Positions 19,301 through 27,484 of a DNA stretch of 64,000 nucleotides are shown in pieces. Below the pieces are notes generated by a model that was given only the letters and a program-made list of their open reading frames with translations, was not told where the DNA came from and did no database searches. A program made the translations under genes and the position numbers. Origin of the DNA: Bacteroidota bacterium (lineage in GTDB: Bacteria; Bacteroidota; Bacteroidia; 2-12-FULL-35-15); the NCBI GenBank assembly GCA_025963775.1, contig JAOQAD010000027.1, positions 151,110 through 215,109 on the forward strand, written 5' to 3'. The number at the start of each line of letters is the position of its first letter. Position 1 is the first letter of the stretch.

Positions 19301-20499
19301 AGACCGTAGGCCCCGGCGCAGGAGGCGTTACCTTATCGCAGGCAACTTCCGTCACTACGGCTGCAGGCAAGCTCACGCTTACATCCGGAAGGCTGATCAC
19401 CGCCACCGCCACCTTGATCACGATCGGTGCAGGCGCTGCGGTATCTCCTATTGGCGGTGCAGCAACAAAATATGTTGACGGCCCGATCAAAAAACTCGGC
19501 AATACAGCTTTTATTTTTCCTACCGGCGATTTCCAGGCACCTACATCAAAATGGGCAAGGATCGAGATCACTGCTCCTGCTGCTGTTTCGGATGGCTATA
19601 CTGCAGAATATAATTATGTGAACCCGCACACTCCTGTAGGAGCTATTTACGGAACAGGCATTACAGACGTGAGCTACCGCGAATACTGGACGCTGACACG
19701 CACCGCAGGCACCGCGACACCGACTGTTACCCTGTACTGGGAAAACGGCGTATCGACCGCAGCAGGCGGAAGCGGGATCTTCTCCACTGCCAGCGCCGAC
19801 CTCCACATCGGGGAGTGGTACAACAATGCAGGAAATAAATGGAATGACCATGGTACAGGAACGGTTACGGGCAGCACTTCCATCGGAACGATCAACACCA
19901 GCATCACGCCTGTGTTCGTGACCGGAACGGCAATGCCTTTCACCTTTGTAGGGCCAACCATAGTAAACCCTTTGCCGATCGAGCTGCTCTCCTTTACCGG
20001 TGTTGCGGGCACAGATGGCAACCTGCTGAGCTGGTCAACCGCGACTGAAACGAACAATGATTATTTTGAGCTGGAAAGAGGAAGCGATGCGAGCACATTT
20101 GTAAGCATCGGAACCATTGACGGGCATGGCAATTCAAGCAGCGTATTGAATTATGATTTCCCTGACCATCACCCGATGCCGGGAATAAATTATTACCGCC
20201 TCAAACAGGTTGATTTTAATGGTGATTACACGTACAGCAACGCGATCGCGATCGATACGGAGGAAGATTCTTTTGTGCTTGCGTATCCAAACCCAAGCTC
20301 ATCGCAGCAAGTTTCTGTAGGTGTTTCTGAGAACATCAGCGAGATCAGCATTTACAACATGATGGGCGAGGTGGTCTATCATTCCGGCCTTGTTTCCGGC
20401 AAGACATTTTCCGTGGATGTGCTTGCAAAAGGTGTTTACGTGATCAAAGCCATCAGCAGCGATAACAAGCTGATCACATCGAAATTTACGAGGGAATAG
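16390..20499 (+). CDS. Large T9SS-sorted surface protein with Asn/Thr/Gly-rich beta-helical repeats
   Basis: 1369 residues. A signal peptide (about 1-27) is followed by GSGNWNNPAIWQ, a motif often found at the front of Bacteroidetes cell-surface beta-strand proteins. Residues about 60-1100 are low-complexity, built from short strands rich in Thr, Asn, Gly, Ser and Ala (for example the INNGAINNN-type runs and many GTxT steps), as in parallel beta-helix adhesins. Residues about 1195-1290 hold the block LPIELLSFTG followed by WSTATETNNDYFELER, a fibronectin-like module that usually precedes sorting domains. The last 80 residues are a T9SS type A sorting domain (AYPNPSSSQ, then YNMMGEVVY and GVYVIKA). 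Expected on the cell surface or released. No catalytic motif seen, so adhesion or matrix function is a guess. Flanked by terminators on both sides, hence monocistronic. Confidence 0.88.
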   Translation: MSFLRLKKPLLLVCFFGLLLSLSVSSQNPGDYQTIGSGNWNNPAIWQKCVTALTWAGATNTFPPVAGATGVITINNTHTITINLAVANGASIVVANGGTLQTAAAITLTNNASGIITVNGTLINSATLATGVIINNGAINNNLTFTNNGTVTNNLTLNNATGATITQNGTAFTNNAAGTVMNFGTLTIPVTKTFTNNGTISNSGTINSGGALGTLTFANGSFYRHNFSSLAAPAGTIPTATWSVGSTCEIQACGNSGSGPAGLTQVFKNFTWNNTTQPVDVNLAGTLQTINTAFTMSSTNNFNLILRTTAAGANTSVGNFIFNNGKLIIDNILLGAIVNPALTVGGSFTMAGGTLTISNASGTGGNNGNGQFTVSGTSTISGGSVNLSTSTWVGAGGNGTFNAAGLITLNGGTINLASNVATATSGCGGTLNANGGILISGGNLELTSSAATTGGGNGILNVGGAFTHTGGTVSKTGANTGTVNISGSVAQTIESIGFTSGHVIAFNLIQTGASGTCSIAATKTFVLNPGTTFMVNDNTFTGAELSVDGTFTANTNAWNCVTPAIANFNNGAQFINNVNTAIAANSDITSLNFLGTSIFVANANGGEVATATWAATSTVQVNGITTATTLGNGGQSFGQIYWDCAGQTVSTDFGTTGFDVQGLYTVNNTGTGTLRFPDLDFTLGGSPNSLTVQNAAKLQLSNAVNLYATGTRTITAMGNVSVLNTAFLTTGPPNTGAGSYSPDQSKDLILLLKGNFTYSSTTAPVTFDHRSFAAFGDESYHLILNFGGAAQAISFTPFAGNLVTITGDGAANSGTDDEFQANNLYSLIVASTSTLSPSTILKGKYFQVDAGGTLILSSNLTHYSLLTASGATDNPATVINGTSTAVFGTIDFGTTTLTDVTGTGTFTLNNFAKLKTKNTLGITSSGLNGSVQVTGARTFSNSGYYLYNNTAAAQVTGNGLPTNITNTLEIQTVGPGAGGVTLSQATSVTTAAGKLTLTSGRLITATATLITIGAGAAVSPIGGAATKYVDGPIKKLGNTAFIFPTGDFQAPTSKWARIEITAPAAVSDGYTAEYNYVNPHTPVGAIYGTGITDVSYREYWTLTRTAGTATPTVTLYWENGVSTAAGGSGIFSTASADLHIGEWYNNAGNKWNDHGTGTVTGSTSIGTINTSITPVFVTGTAMPFTFVGPTIVNPLPIELLSFTGVAGTDGNLLSWSTATETNNDYFELERGSDASTFVSIGTIDGHGNSSSVLNYDFPDHHPMPGINYYRLKQVDFNGDYTYSNAIAIDTEEDSFVLAYPNPSSSQQVSVGVSENISEISIYNMMGEVVYHSGLVSGKTFSVDVLAKGVYVIKAISSDNKLITSKFTRE

Positions 20500-20516
20500 T
20501 TTTCAAAATTTATTAA

Positions 20517-20552
20517 TAAAAATCCCGTACAGGTGATGTACGGGATTTTTTA
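20517..20552. terminator. Bidirectional terminator after the surface protein gene
   Basis: A 10-bp perfect stem, AATCCCGTAC (20521-20530) with GTACGGGATT (20538-20547), with an A-run before and a T-run after, so it can work on both strands. It lies between convergent genes. The minus-strand gene ends 204 bp further on, beyond a repeat. Confidence 0.8.
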
Positions 20553-20592
20553 TGTTCATTCGTGAAGGGAATTCTGCAAACCTTATGATTGC

Positions 20593-20623
20593 GTAGAGAT
20601 CCCGTGTCGTGGCACGGGATGAC
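20593..20623 (+). repeat. Family A REP-like palindrome, copy 1
   Basis: GTAGAGATCCCGTG, spacer TCGTGG, then CACGGGATGAC. The ATCCCGTG/CACGGGAT stem is 8 bp. The same element recurs near 25.5, 47.3, 51.3 and 60.4 kb, always between genes. A degenerate relative (GATCAGGTCCGGGACAGG) lies at about 20675-20692. Confidence 0.85.
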
Positions 20624-20723
20624 CGGGCATTATTGTATTATTTAACAGGTAATCTTTATTATTCGTGTTCCCGGATCAGGTCCGGGACAGGCGGGGCAAG
20701 GGATGAGCGGGCATTATTGTATT
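20616..20723 (+). repeat. 24-nt direct repeat beside the family A copy
   Basis: A 24-nt block beginning GGGATGA and ending GCATTATTGTATT occurs at 20616-20639 and again at 20700-20723 with one mismatch (C against G at position 8). It suggests a local slippage or duplication inside the intergenic repeat region at 20553-20755. I see no gene in that gap. Confidence 0.8.
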
Positions 20724-20755
20724 CTGTGTGAATCCGTGTAATCTGTGGTGAAAAA

Positions 20756-21637
20756 TCAATACGGGAACACGAACGGAACATTCGCCACAACCGGCTGGAT
20801 GCTCATTACCGGGATCTTCGAATGGTTCACTACCTGCTGCGCAAATGTTCCAAGCAAACGCCCGGTGATGTTCTCATCCTGGTCGGTCATGATCACGATC
20901 AGGTCGGCATCAACCGATTTTGCAAAATCATACGACACCTTTGCCTGGTTGCCTCCATTGATCGTTTTGCGGGAATACGGCAGATTACACTTCCTGAGAT
21001 ACTCTTCGATCTGGTCGAGCTTGAACTCGAATTTTTTCAGTTCGCCATCATCTGTGGAATCAGCCAATCCGAGGATGTGTATTTTTGCGGCGAAATGTTT
21101 TGCAAGCACCACGGCGTGATTTACTTTCTGGCGTGAATGCGCCGAATCATCGATCGGCAGTACAATGTTCTTGAAGCCGAGCTTGTTTGCATAGGCGCGG
21201 ACAGAGATCACAGGGCAATTTGATTCGGTAACCACTTTATAGGTGTTGCTTCCTACGAAGAACTCAACAATCCCGGAAGTTCCGTGTGTACCCATTACAA
21301 CGAGATCAACGTTATGCTCTTTTGAAACAGCAATGATCTCTGTAAAGATATTTCCATCGGAAGTGATACAGGTTGATTTCACGCCATACTTCGCACGGAT
21401 CTCGGCAGCAGTTTCCTCGAGGCGTTTTTCAATTGAATTGACCAGGTCGCTGGGAGCTTCCACTCTTAATTCCGGTGCAACCACTGAAAATTTTTCCCAG
21501 TGCTTCTCCACCACGTGCAACAATACCAGCTCCGCTTTGAACAGCTGCGCGGTGAATGCCCCATGCTCGATGGCAATGAAGGATGTTTCGGAAAAATCAA
21601 TTGGGATCAGGATTTTTTGTGGATTGAACGTTTTCAT
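20756..21637 (-). CDS. Universal stress protein, two UspA domains
   Basis: 293 residues made of two UspA halves (about 1-150 and 151-293). The first begins KILIPIDFSETSFIAIEHG and carries the nucleotide-binding pattern G-2x-G-9x-G-S in GTHGTSGIVEFFVGSN. The second half starts NIVLPIDDSAHSRQK but lacks the glycines of that pattern (it has MTDQDENITGRLLGTF), so only the first half is expected to bind ATP. Cytoplasmic stress-adaptation protein; exact role unknown. The second USP gene lies 32 bp upstream on the same strand, so the two are probably co-transcribed from the promoter near 22600. It ends with FVFPY, similar to its neighbour (VFPNPY), which supports a tandem duplication. Confidence 0.93.
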   Translation of the reverse strand: MKTFNPQKILIPIDFSETSFIAIEHGAFTAQLFKAELVLLHVVEKHWEKFSVVAPELRVEAPSDLVNSIEKRLEETAAEIRAKYGVKSTCITSDGNIFTEIIAVSKEHNVDLVVMGTHGTSGIVEFFVGSNTYKVVTESNCPVISVRAYANKLGFKNIVLPIDDSAHSRQKVNHAVVLAKHFAAKIHILGLADSTDDGELKKFEFKLDQIEEYLRKCNLPYSRKTINGGNQAKVSYDFAKSVDADLIVIMTDQDENITGRLLGTFAQQVVNHSKIPVMSIQPVVANVPFVFPY

Positions 21638-21669
21638 AGGTTGTGTTTAGTATGCAATGATTGTTTTTG

Positions 21670-22557
21670 TTAATACGGATTCGGAAATACAGTAGTGTCC
21701 TTCTTTTCCACGGGGCGGATGCTCAGCACCGGGATCGTAGAATGGTTGATGATCTCCTGTGCGGATGAGCCGATGAAATACTGCGTGAAATCAACTTCCT
21801 GCTGCGTCATGATCATGACCAGGTCACCTTCCACTTTCTGTGCATATTCGAGGATGTTCTGCGCAAGCGTTTCTTCGCCTTTGATTCCTTTGATGATCTC
21901 GGCAGAGCATTCGATCTGCTCTTTTTCAAGGAAATTTTTCACCTGTCCGAGCTGGCGCGTAATGCGGTTCACCACAAATTCATCGGTAGTGAACAAGACG
22001 GAAACAACGCGAACGGTAGCGCCGCCAAACAGCCTGGACAGCTCGATGGCCTTGCTTACTTTTTCACGGGTCTCCTTTGAAAGGTCGAGCGGCAATACAA
22101 TATTTTTACATCCCTGGCGGTGATGCTTTCCCTTGATGGTGATCACGGGGATTTTTGATTCCCTTACCACGCGGAGCGCATTGGAGCCGATGAATTTCTT
22201 TTTCAATCCCTGGTCGCCATTGGTGCCCATTACGATCATAGTGGCATTGATAAGCTCAGCCACTTCATTCACCTTTTCGTATACCGAACCTTTCGCGATA
22301 AGCGTATTGATGGACAGCTTAGTTTTTTTACCTTCCTCCAAGGCCAATTGATCGAGCTGCGCCTGCACATTTTTCCGGAGGTCTTCATGCTGCTCTTTCG
22401 AAAAGAATTTTGCCAGCGCGCCGGCCTCTTCGATCACGTGCAGCAGGGTGATCTCTGCATGGTACTCGCGGGCAAGGGTATAAGACTGTTCGAGGGCGAT
22501 GAGCGACTGCTCCGAAAAATCGATCGGGACCAGTATTTTATTGGTGGATTGAATCAT
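21670..22557 (-). CDS. Universal stress protein, two UspA domains
   Basis: 295 residues from the ATG at 22557 (MIQSTNKILVPIDFSE). The reading frame stays open to 22596, but that extension is AT-rich, overlaps the putative promoter and lacks family similarity. As in its neighbour, only the first UspA half keeps the ATP-binding glycines (GTNGDQGLKKKFIGSN, pattern G-2x-G-9x-G-S). The second half has IMTQQEVDFTQYFIGSS, with only the last part preserved. A long helical stretch (KFFSKEQHEDLRKNVQAQL) lies in the first half. It is the promoter-proximal gene of the USP pair and is divergent from the nucleoside phosphorylase gene. Confidence 0.92.
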   Translation of the reverse strand: MIQSTNKILVPIDFSEQSLIALEQSYTLAREYHAEITLLHVIEEAGALAKFFSKEQHEDLRKNVQAQLDQLALEEGKKTKLSINTLIAKGSVYEKVNEVAELINATMIVMGTNGDQGLKKKFIGSNALRVVRESKIPVITIKGKHHRQGCKNIVLPLDLSKETREKVSKAIELSRLFGGATVRVVSVLFTTDEFVVNRITRQLGQVKNFLEKEQIECSAEIIKGIKGEETLAQNILEYAQKVEGDLVMIMTQQEVDFTQYFIGSSAQEIINHSTIPVLSIRPVEKKDTTVFPNPY

Positions 22558-22593
22558 AAATTTTAAATACTTTTGGTGCGTCGGTGCTGTATA

Positions 22594-22625
22594 CAAATTA
22601 AACCATTTATTTAATATTTAACAAA
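22594..22625 (-). promoter_or_regulatory. Candidate promoter for the USP pair
   Basis: On the minus strand TTTG (22622-22625) is followed after 20 bases by TTAATTTG (22594-22601), one mismatch from TAnnTTTG. It sits about 37 nt before the chosen ATG at 22557, in a divergent intergenic region. Confidence 0.45.
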
Positions 22626-22654
22626 TCCGGGCAGCCTTATTTTAACCATCAACC

Positions 22655-23530
22655 ATGAGCACTATCATACCTGAAACCGAATTGATCCTGAATGCCAACG
22701 GAAGCGTGTACCACCTGCAGCTTTTGCCTGAGCACATTGCCGAAAACATTATCATTGTTGGTGACCAGGGAAGGGTGGAAACCGTTTCGAGGTATTTCGA
22801 TACGGTGGATTTTAAGATCCAGAACCGGGAGTTCATTACGCATGGCGGTACTTTCAAGGGGAAGCGCGTTATGGTGATGTCGTCAGGAATAGGAACTGAT
22901 AACATTGACATATTGATCAACGAGCTGGATGCAGCTGTGAACATCGACCTGAAGACCCGCCTTGTAAAGGAAAAGCACACAAAGCTGAACATTGTGCGTA
23001 TCGGCACTTCCGGGGCGCTGCAGAAGGATATCGAGGTGGACAGCTACGTGGTATCGAAATACGGGCTTGGATTTGACGGCCTGCTGAATTATTACCTCGA
23101 CCTGCCTTCTGTGAATGACAATGCAGTATCGGAAGCATTTATCAAACAGACCAACTGGAATCAAAACCTTCCTTATCCCTATGCCGTGAAAGGCTCGGAA
23201 ACACTCATCCAAAAAATAGGCTTTGACCTTACGCAAGGCATAACTGCCACTGCACCGGGCTTTTACGGACCGCAGGGACGAAAGCTCCGCCTTACGCCAT
23301 GGGTGGAGGATTTTAACCAGCAGCTGACCGATTTCAGCTTTAACGGGAACCACATCACCAACTTTGAAATGGAGACCTCTGCGCTGTACGGTTTAGGTGC
23401 CCTCCTCGGGCATGAAACTTGCACCGTTTGTGCTATTATAGCCAACAGGGTGGCCAAACGATACAGCAAGAATTACCATGCAGCGGTGGAGCAATTAATC
23501 CAGCTTGTTCTCGAGAGATTAACAAAGTGA
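22655..23530 (+). CDS. Nucleoside phosphorylase (uridine phosphorylase-like)
   Basis: 291 residues of the PNP/UDP phosphorylase family 1. It would split a nucleoside with phosphate into base and ribose-1-phosphate, for pyrimidine salvage in the cytoplasm. Visible signs are VGDQGRVE near residue 38 (phosphate-binding GD), VMSSGIGTDN, RIGTSGALQ (the family phosphate/ribose loop) and the late NFEMETSALYGLGALLGH, whose Glu-Met-Glu usually contacts the ribose. The size and the EMET block resemble uridine phosphorylase more than purine-specific or MTA enzymes, but base specificity is not proven here. Monocistronic or paired with the SirB1-like gene 74 bp downstream. Confidence 0.88.
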   Translation: MSTIIPETELILNANGSVYHLQLLPEHIAENIIIVGDQGRVETVSRYFDTVDFKIQNREFITHGGTFKGKRVMVMSSGIGTDNIDILINELDAAVNIDLKTRLVKEKHTKLNIVRIGTSGALQKDIEVDSYVVSKYGLGFDGLLNYYLDLPSVNDNAVSEAFIKQTNWNQNLPYPYAVKGSETLIQKIGFDLTQGITATAPGFYGPQGRKLRLTPWVEDFNQQLTDFSFNGNHITNFEMETSALYGLGALLGHETCTVCAIIANRVAKRYSKNYHAAVEQLIQLVLERLTK

Positions 23531-23578
23531 GGTTGAAATCTTCTTAAGGGGCCCGACAAATACCCCAAATCCTGCATC

Positions 23579-23586
23579 TATTTTTG
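23579..23586 (+). promoter_or_regulatory. -7 element (TATTTTTG) that helps fix the next start codon
   Basis: TATTTTTG matches TAnnTTTG. Transcription would begin near 23593, which excludes the upstream TTG at 23584 as start codon and supports the ATG at 23605. No good TTG lies 19 bases upstream. Confidence 0.45.
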
Positions 23587-23604
23587 TGGAAACAGTTTCC
23601 CAAT

Positions 23605-24477
23605 ATGAATAAACAGGAGCTTAATGCGCTTATCAGCTTACTTGACGACCCGGACGAATCCGTTTACCAGGAGATAAGCTCTAAGCTCTTATCAATGGGG
23701 CCAATGGTTATTCCGGAGCTGGAAGCTGCCTGGGAACACTGTTTCGATACCCTGATCCAGAACCGGATCGAGAACATCATCCACAAGATCCAGTTCGACA
23801 TCATTGCCAATGAGCTGAAAAAATGGTCGGCACCCGATAACCAGAACCTGCTCGACGGCGCTTTGCTGGTTGCACGTTATCAATATCCCGATATTGACTT
23901 TGACAAGGTGAAGAAGCAGATCAACCAGATCAAGCAGGACATCTGGCTGGAGCTGAATGATGAGCTGACCGCCCTTGAAAAGGTGAAGATCATCAACCAT
24001 ATTTTATTTGATGTGCATAATTTCAGCGGCAACACCACAAATTATCACGCACCGCAAAATTCCTATATCAATAATGTGCTGGAAAGTAAAAAGGGAAATC
24101 CTCTTTTATTATCCATCATTTATACCATCCTTGCCCAAACCCTTGAGATCCCGATCTACGGGGTGAACCTTCCGGAGCATTTTATTTTATGCTACACCAA
24201 TGCTGATCACGATGTATTGCCGGAAATGATCGATGACAGCAACAGCAATGTATTGTTTTACATCAATCCTTTCAGCAAAGGCGCGGTGTTCGGAAGAAAA
24301 GAGATCGATGCCTTCTTACGTCAGCTGAAGCTGGAGCCGCTTGCAAGCTTTTACGAGCCCTGCTCCAACCTCGAGATCATCAAGAGGCTCCTGAGGAACC
24401 TGGTATCTTCGTATGAAAAACTGGGTTATCCTGATAAAAGCGAAGAGCTGAAGCTCCTGCTGAATTCGCTGGGGTAA
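23605..24477 (+). CDS. SirB1/transglutaminase-like family protein
   Basis: 290 residues from the ATG at 23605. The first part (LISLLDDPDESVYQEISS, LLSMGPMVIPELEAAW) looks like short HEAT-type helices. The middle and end match the SirB1 N-terminal/transglutaminase-like family: NNVLESKKGNPLLLSIIYT, then IYGVNLPEHFIL, then YINPFSKG. In this family the Cys-His-Asp triad of true transglutaminases is usually degenerate, and no clear catalytic Cys is seen at the ESKKGNPLLL site here, so it is probably a non-enzymatic scaffold. Function unknown. It lies 74 bp after the phosphorylase gene and is followed by a GC-rich palindrome. Confidence 0.82.
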   Translation: MNKQELNALISLLDDPDESVYQEISSKLLSMGPMVIPELEAAWEHCFDTLIQNRIENIIHKIQFDIIANELKKWSAPDNQNLLDGALLVARYQYPDIDFDKVKKQINQIKQDIWLELNDELTALEKVKIINHILFDVHNFSGNTTNYHAPQNSYINNVLESKKGNPLLLSIIYTILAQTLEIPIYGVNLPEHFILCYTNADHDVLPEMIDDSNSNVLFYINPFSKGAVFGRKEIDAFLRQLKLEPLASFYEPCSNLEIIKRLLRNLVSSYEKLGYPDKSEELKLLLNSLG

Positions 24478-24486
24478 CGGAACTCT

Positions 24487-24520
24487 CATTGCTTCTCCGC
24501 CGCGGCGGATCGCAATGACG
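24487..24520. repeat. GC-rich palindromic repeat, possible terminator
   Basis: CATTGC and GCAATG arms (24487-24492 and 24512-24517) enclose the perfect palindrome TCCGCCGCGGCGGA (24496-24509). It lies 10 bp after the SirB1-like gene. The form recalls small dispersed intergenic repeats; a terminator role is possible although the T-run is short. Confidence 0.6.
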
Positions 24521-24579
24521 TTTCCATAAATCTTTTTTCCCGGATCTCCCGTTTATAGATCCATCACCTCAAACAAAAA

Positions 24580-25431
24580 TTGTTGACTGACTATATACGC
24601 AAAGCGGCAAAGATCATTTTCTGGGCATTTTTTACCTGGATCTTTTCGCGCATCTTTTTATTTCAAACCTTTCTTATTCCGACCGCTTCCATGCAGCCGA
24701 CGCTGGTGGAGGGCGACAGGATCTTTGTGAACAAGCTGGCGTACGGCCCGAGGATCCCGATCACGCCGCTTTCACTTCCTTCCGGGAACATGTATGTCGA
24801 CTGGCAATTACCTTATATGCGCCTCCCGGGATTTTCAGAAGTGCAGCGCAACGATGTGATCGTGTTTAATTATCCTATGGATGATGATCTTCCCGTTGAT
24901 CACCGGAAAGGATATGTAAAGCGATGTGTTGCAATCCCCGGCGATACGCTCAGCATCCGTGACGGCATTGTTAAAATTGCGTCAGCCTTTATGCTTACGC
25001 CTGCACATGCACCGGCAAGCGATTGTGTTGATCCTGTTCAGCCCTTTTACGACAGCAGCGCTTACAGCCCGAATTTTTTCCCGAACTCATCCTTCATCAA
25101 ATGGAACCCCGATCATTTCGGGCCGCTGTACATCCCGGCAGCAGGGGCGTCCATTGTGCTGAACAGGAATAATATCCTTCTTTACAAAAGGATCATCGAG
25201 CAATACGAGCATAATACATTGCGTACCTCCAACGATTCTGTTTTCATCAATGAACACTACCGGGTAACCTATACTTTTAAGATGGATTATTATTTTGCAA
25301 TGGGCGACAACCGCAATAATTCCCTTGATTCACGCTTCTGGGGATTTGTCCCGGAAGACCATCTTATCGGGAAAGCTTCTTACATTCTGACTTCCTCTTC
25401 TCCCGGGAGGAAATGGAGCGGTATTCAATGA
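24580..25431 (+). CDS. lepB: Signal peptidase I
   Basis: 283 residues of a membrane serine protease (family S26) that removes signal peptides from exported proteins. One N-terminal transmembrane segment (about 10-30) precedes the catalytic Ser37 in IPTASMQPTLVEGD. The general-base Lys114 lies in YVKRCVAIPGDTLSI, and MGDNRNNSLDSRFWGFV is the C-terminal box E. A segment of about 110 residues between the Lys and box E is expanded compared with E. coli, as is common in Bacteroidetes enzymes. No ATG is available: the start is a TTG at 24580 or the next TTG at 24583. A GC-rich palindrome lies upstream and a family A repeat pair follows. Confidence 0.92.
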   Translation: MLTDYIRKAAKIIFWAFFTWIFSRIFLFQTFLIPTASMQPTLVEGDRIFVNKLAYGPRIPITPLSLPSGNMYVDWQLPYMRLPGFSEVQRNDVIVFNYPMDDDLPVDHRKGYVKRCVAIPGDTLSIRDGIVKIASAFMLTPAHAPASDCVDPVQPFYDSSAYSPNFFPNSSFIKWNPDHFGPLYIPAAGASIVLNRNNILLYKRIIEQYEHNTLRTSNDSVFINEHYRVTYTFKMDYYFAMGDNRNNSLDSRFWGFVPEDHLIGKASYILTSSSPGRKWSGIQ

Positions 25432-25452
25432 TTGCAGAACTATTATTTTACT

Positions 25453-25533
25453 GTCATCCCGTGCCACGACACGGGATCTGTCAATGAGAACCTGCTATCA
25501 TTTATAAGATCCCGTGTCGGAGCACGGGATGAC
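25453..25533. repeat. Inverted pair of family A REP-like palindromes
   Basis: Copy 2 (25453-25479) reads GTCATCCCGTG, then CCACGA, then CACGGGATCT. Copy 3 (25507-25533) is the reverse complement form AGATCCCGTG, TCGGAG, CACGGGATGAC. The units are 27 nt each with a 27-nt spacer, so the whole element is a near-palindrome. It occupies most of the 265-bp gap after lepB; the rest of the gap (25534-25696) shows no feature I can name. Confidence 0.88.
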
Positions 25534-25696
25534 AATTCCTGGGATACTTCTTAAACTCCTGACTCCCAATTCCATTTTCTTTCCCCATCGCTAAATCCAG
25601 CCCCTCTTTTTTATCGTAGGTTATTGTTAGTTTATAGAAAATATGAACTGATTGGGCGACAGCAAACTGAAGTAAACAAACAAACCTGTATCAAAA

Positions 25697-27454
25697 ATGA
25701 GAAAAACTACAAAAGCAGTCCTTACCGTTACAGGCGTTATCGCAACCGCGATCACGCTCGGCGTTTGGGATTCTCAGAGATCCTCCGTGGAAGCATCCAG
25801 CCACAGGGAAGCGCCGCTGATCGCAAACGATCCGCTGGCGGACAATACGGACTTATATGCGTTCAGAAGTCCGGACGACACGAACACAGTTACCATCCTC
25901 GCGAATTATGTTCCGCTGCAATTACCGCAGGGAGGGCCTAATTACGCATCTTTCGGCGAGAACATCCGCTACGAGATCCACGTGGAGAACGACGGTGTTG
26001 CGGGTGACGATATCACCTACCGCTTTACGTTCACAAAAATGAACGAAGATCCCACAACGTTTTTCAACATCCGCCTGGGACAGGAAAATTTAAAGACCCA
26101 GTACACTGCTGAAAAAAGCGTGAACGGCGGCCCATTCTCAACCATTGTGGCCAATGGTGTTGTGCCTCCTCCGAACATCGGGCCACGCTCCATTTCCAGC
26201 GGCGTAGGTTTAGGCGCACCAAACTACAATACACTGATGGCAGGAGCCATTACTACTGCAACAGGCGGTGGCGGTGAAACCGTTTATTGCGGCCCGGCCG
26301 ACGACCCTTTCTTTGTTGACCTTGGCGGCATCTTCGACCTTGGACAAACACGCGGAAGTGCGGCAATGGGCGCTGTGGACGGCTTAGCACACAAGAACAT
26401 CCATACCATCGCATTAAAGATCCCGATCAGCACACTGCAAAAGAACGGTATGGGCGTAAGCGCTGCAACTACTATTCTTGACGGCAATTACGTGATCGGC
26501 GTATGGGCTTCTGCTAGCAGGCCTGCTACACGCACCTTAAGCACAAGCGGCGCTAATCCGAATGATGCCGGTGCATGGGTACAGGTTTCCCGCATTGGAA
26601 TGCCGCTGACAAACGAAGCGGTGATGCCGATCGGCGAAAAAGACAGGTGGAATTCACTGACGCCTTATACTGAAGATCCTGCAATGGAAGCTTATTTCTG
26701 CAATCCTGAGCTGGGCTTATACATGGATGCTTCCCTTTTCGGAAATGCAGTTCCTGCTATGGCAGCACTAAGGATCCAGCGGAACTCCCTGCAGTCATTC
26801 GATTTCGGGAACGGACAACCGGGACTTTACCCGATCCGCGCTACCAATGGCGGTGCAGGCACTGCACTTGACACAAATCTTTTCGGCAACTACCTGCTCC
26901 GCCCGAACGCACCGCGCTCTGTGGATCTGCTGCCTATTTTCCATACAGGTGTTCCTAACCTGGCACCTTACCAGCTTGCTACGGGCAAAGGCGGAAATCC
27001 GCTGGCTAACGGCAAACCGTTTATCAATAACTTTTTACCAACCTTCGGAGATATGCTGCGCCTGAACATGGCGGTGCCTGTTACACCAAGAAACTCACCT
27101 GACTTCAGCTCACTGGGCCTTGTACAGGCAGCAGTTCTTGGCCTTACAGACTCCCGTTTCAATGCTTCAGCTGCATTGCAGAACATCCCGAACATGGATG
27201 GTTTCCCGAACGGAAGAAGGCTTGAAGATGATGTGACACGCATCGAATTACAAGCTGTGAGCGGTGTTGTTTTAGCTGCGATCGGACTGTGGTATGATGA
27301 TTACACCGCAGGCGGGCCTAACCCTGTAACACCTGATCTACTTAATGTTTTAGGATATACAACAGGCGTGGAAGCAAACGATACCACCTTCACTGCCGCA
27401 TTCCCTTATGTGCAAACGCCATGGAGCGGATATGCAAATCACAGCGGACAGTAA
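25697..27454 (+). CDS. DUF4331 protein without sorting domain
   Basis: 585 residues. The N-terminus (MRKTTKAVLTVTGVIATAITLGVWD) is a signal peptide or short membrane anchor. The next block, SSHREAPLIANDPLADNTDLYAF, is the opening signature of DUF4331, a family of unknown function found in exported proteins. The protein is almost collinear with the next gene (N-terminal 100 residues nearly identical) and ends at the shared TPWSG point, exactly where its neighbour continues into a T9SS sorting domain. It therefore probably stays periplasmic or is exported by another route. The genes are 30 bp apart and clearly duplicates. The HxxxP-type SHREAP motif might bind metal, but this is speculative. 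Confidence 0.9.
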   Translation: MRKTTKAVLTVTGVIATAITLGVWDSQRSSVEASSHREAPLIANDPLADNTDLYAFRSPDDTNTVTILANYVPLQLPQGGPNYASFGENIRYEIHVENDGVAGDDITYRFTFTKMNEDPTTFFNIRLGQENLKTQYTAEKSVNGGPFSTIVANGVVPPPNIGPRSISSGVGLGAPNYNTLMAGAITTATGGGGETVYCGPADDPFFVDLGGIFDLGQTRGSAAMGAVDGLAHKNIHTIALKIPISTLQKNGMGVSAATTILDGNYVIGVWASASRPATRTLSTSGANPNDAGAWVQVSRIGMPLTNEAVMPIGEKDRWNSLTPYTEDPAMEAYFCNPELGLYMDASLFGNAVPAMAALRIQRNSLQSFDFGNGQPGLYPIRATNGGAGTALDTNLFGNYLLRPNAPRSVDLLPIFHTGVPNLAPYQLATGKGGNPLANGKPFINNFLPTFGDMLRLNMAVPVTPRNSPDFSSLGLVQAAVLGLTDSRFNASAALQNIPNMDGFPNGRRLEDDVTRIELQAVSGVVLAAIGLWYDDYTAGGPNPVTPDLLNVLGYTTGVEANDTTFTAAFPYVQTPWSGYANHSGQ

Positions 27455-27484
27455 CATTCATTTAAAACTTAAAAAAGAAAAGAC

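Noticed and set aside
22558..22596. 13-residue N-terminal extension of the second universal stress protein
   Set aside because: The extension reaches into the putative promoter, and the conserved UspA start follows the ATG at 22557.
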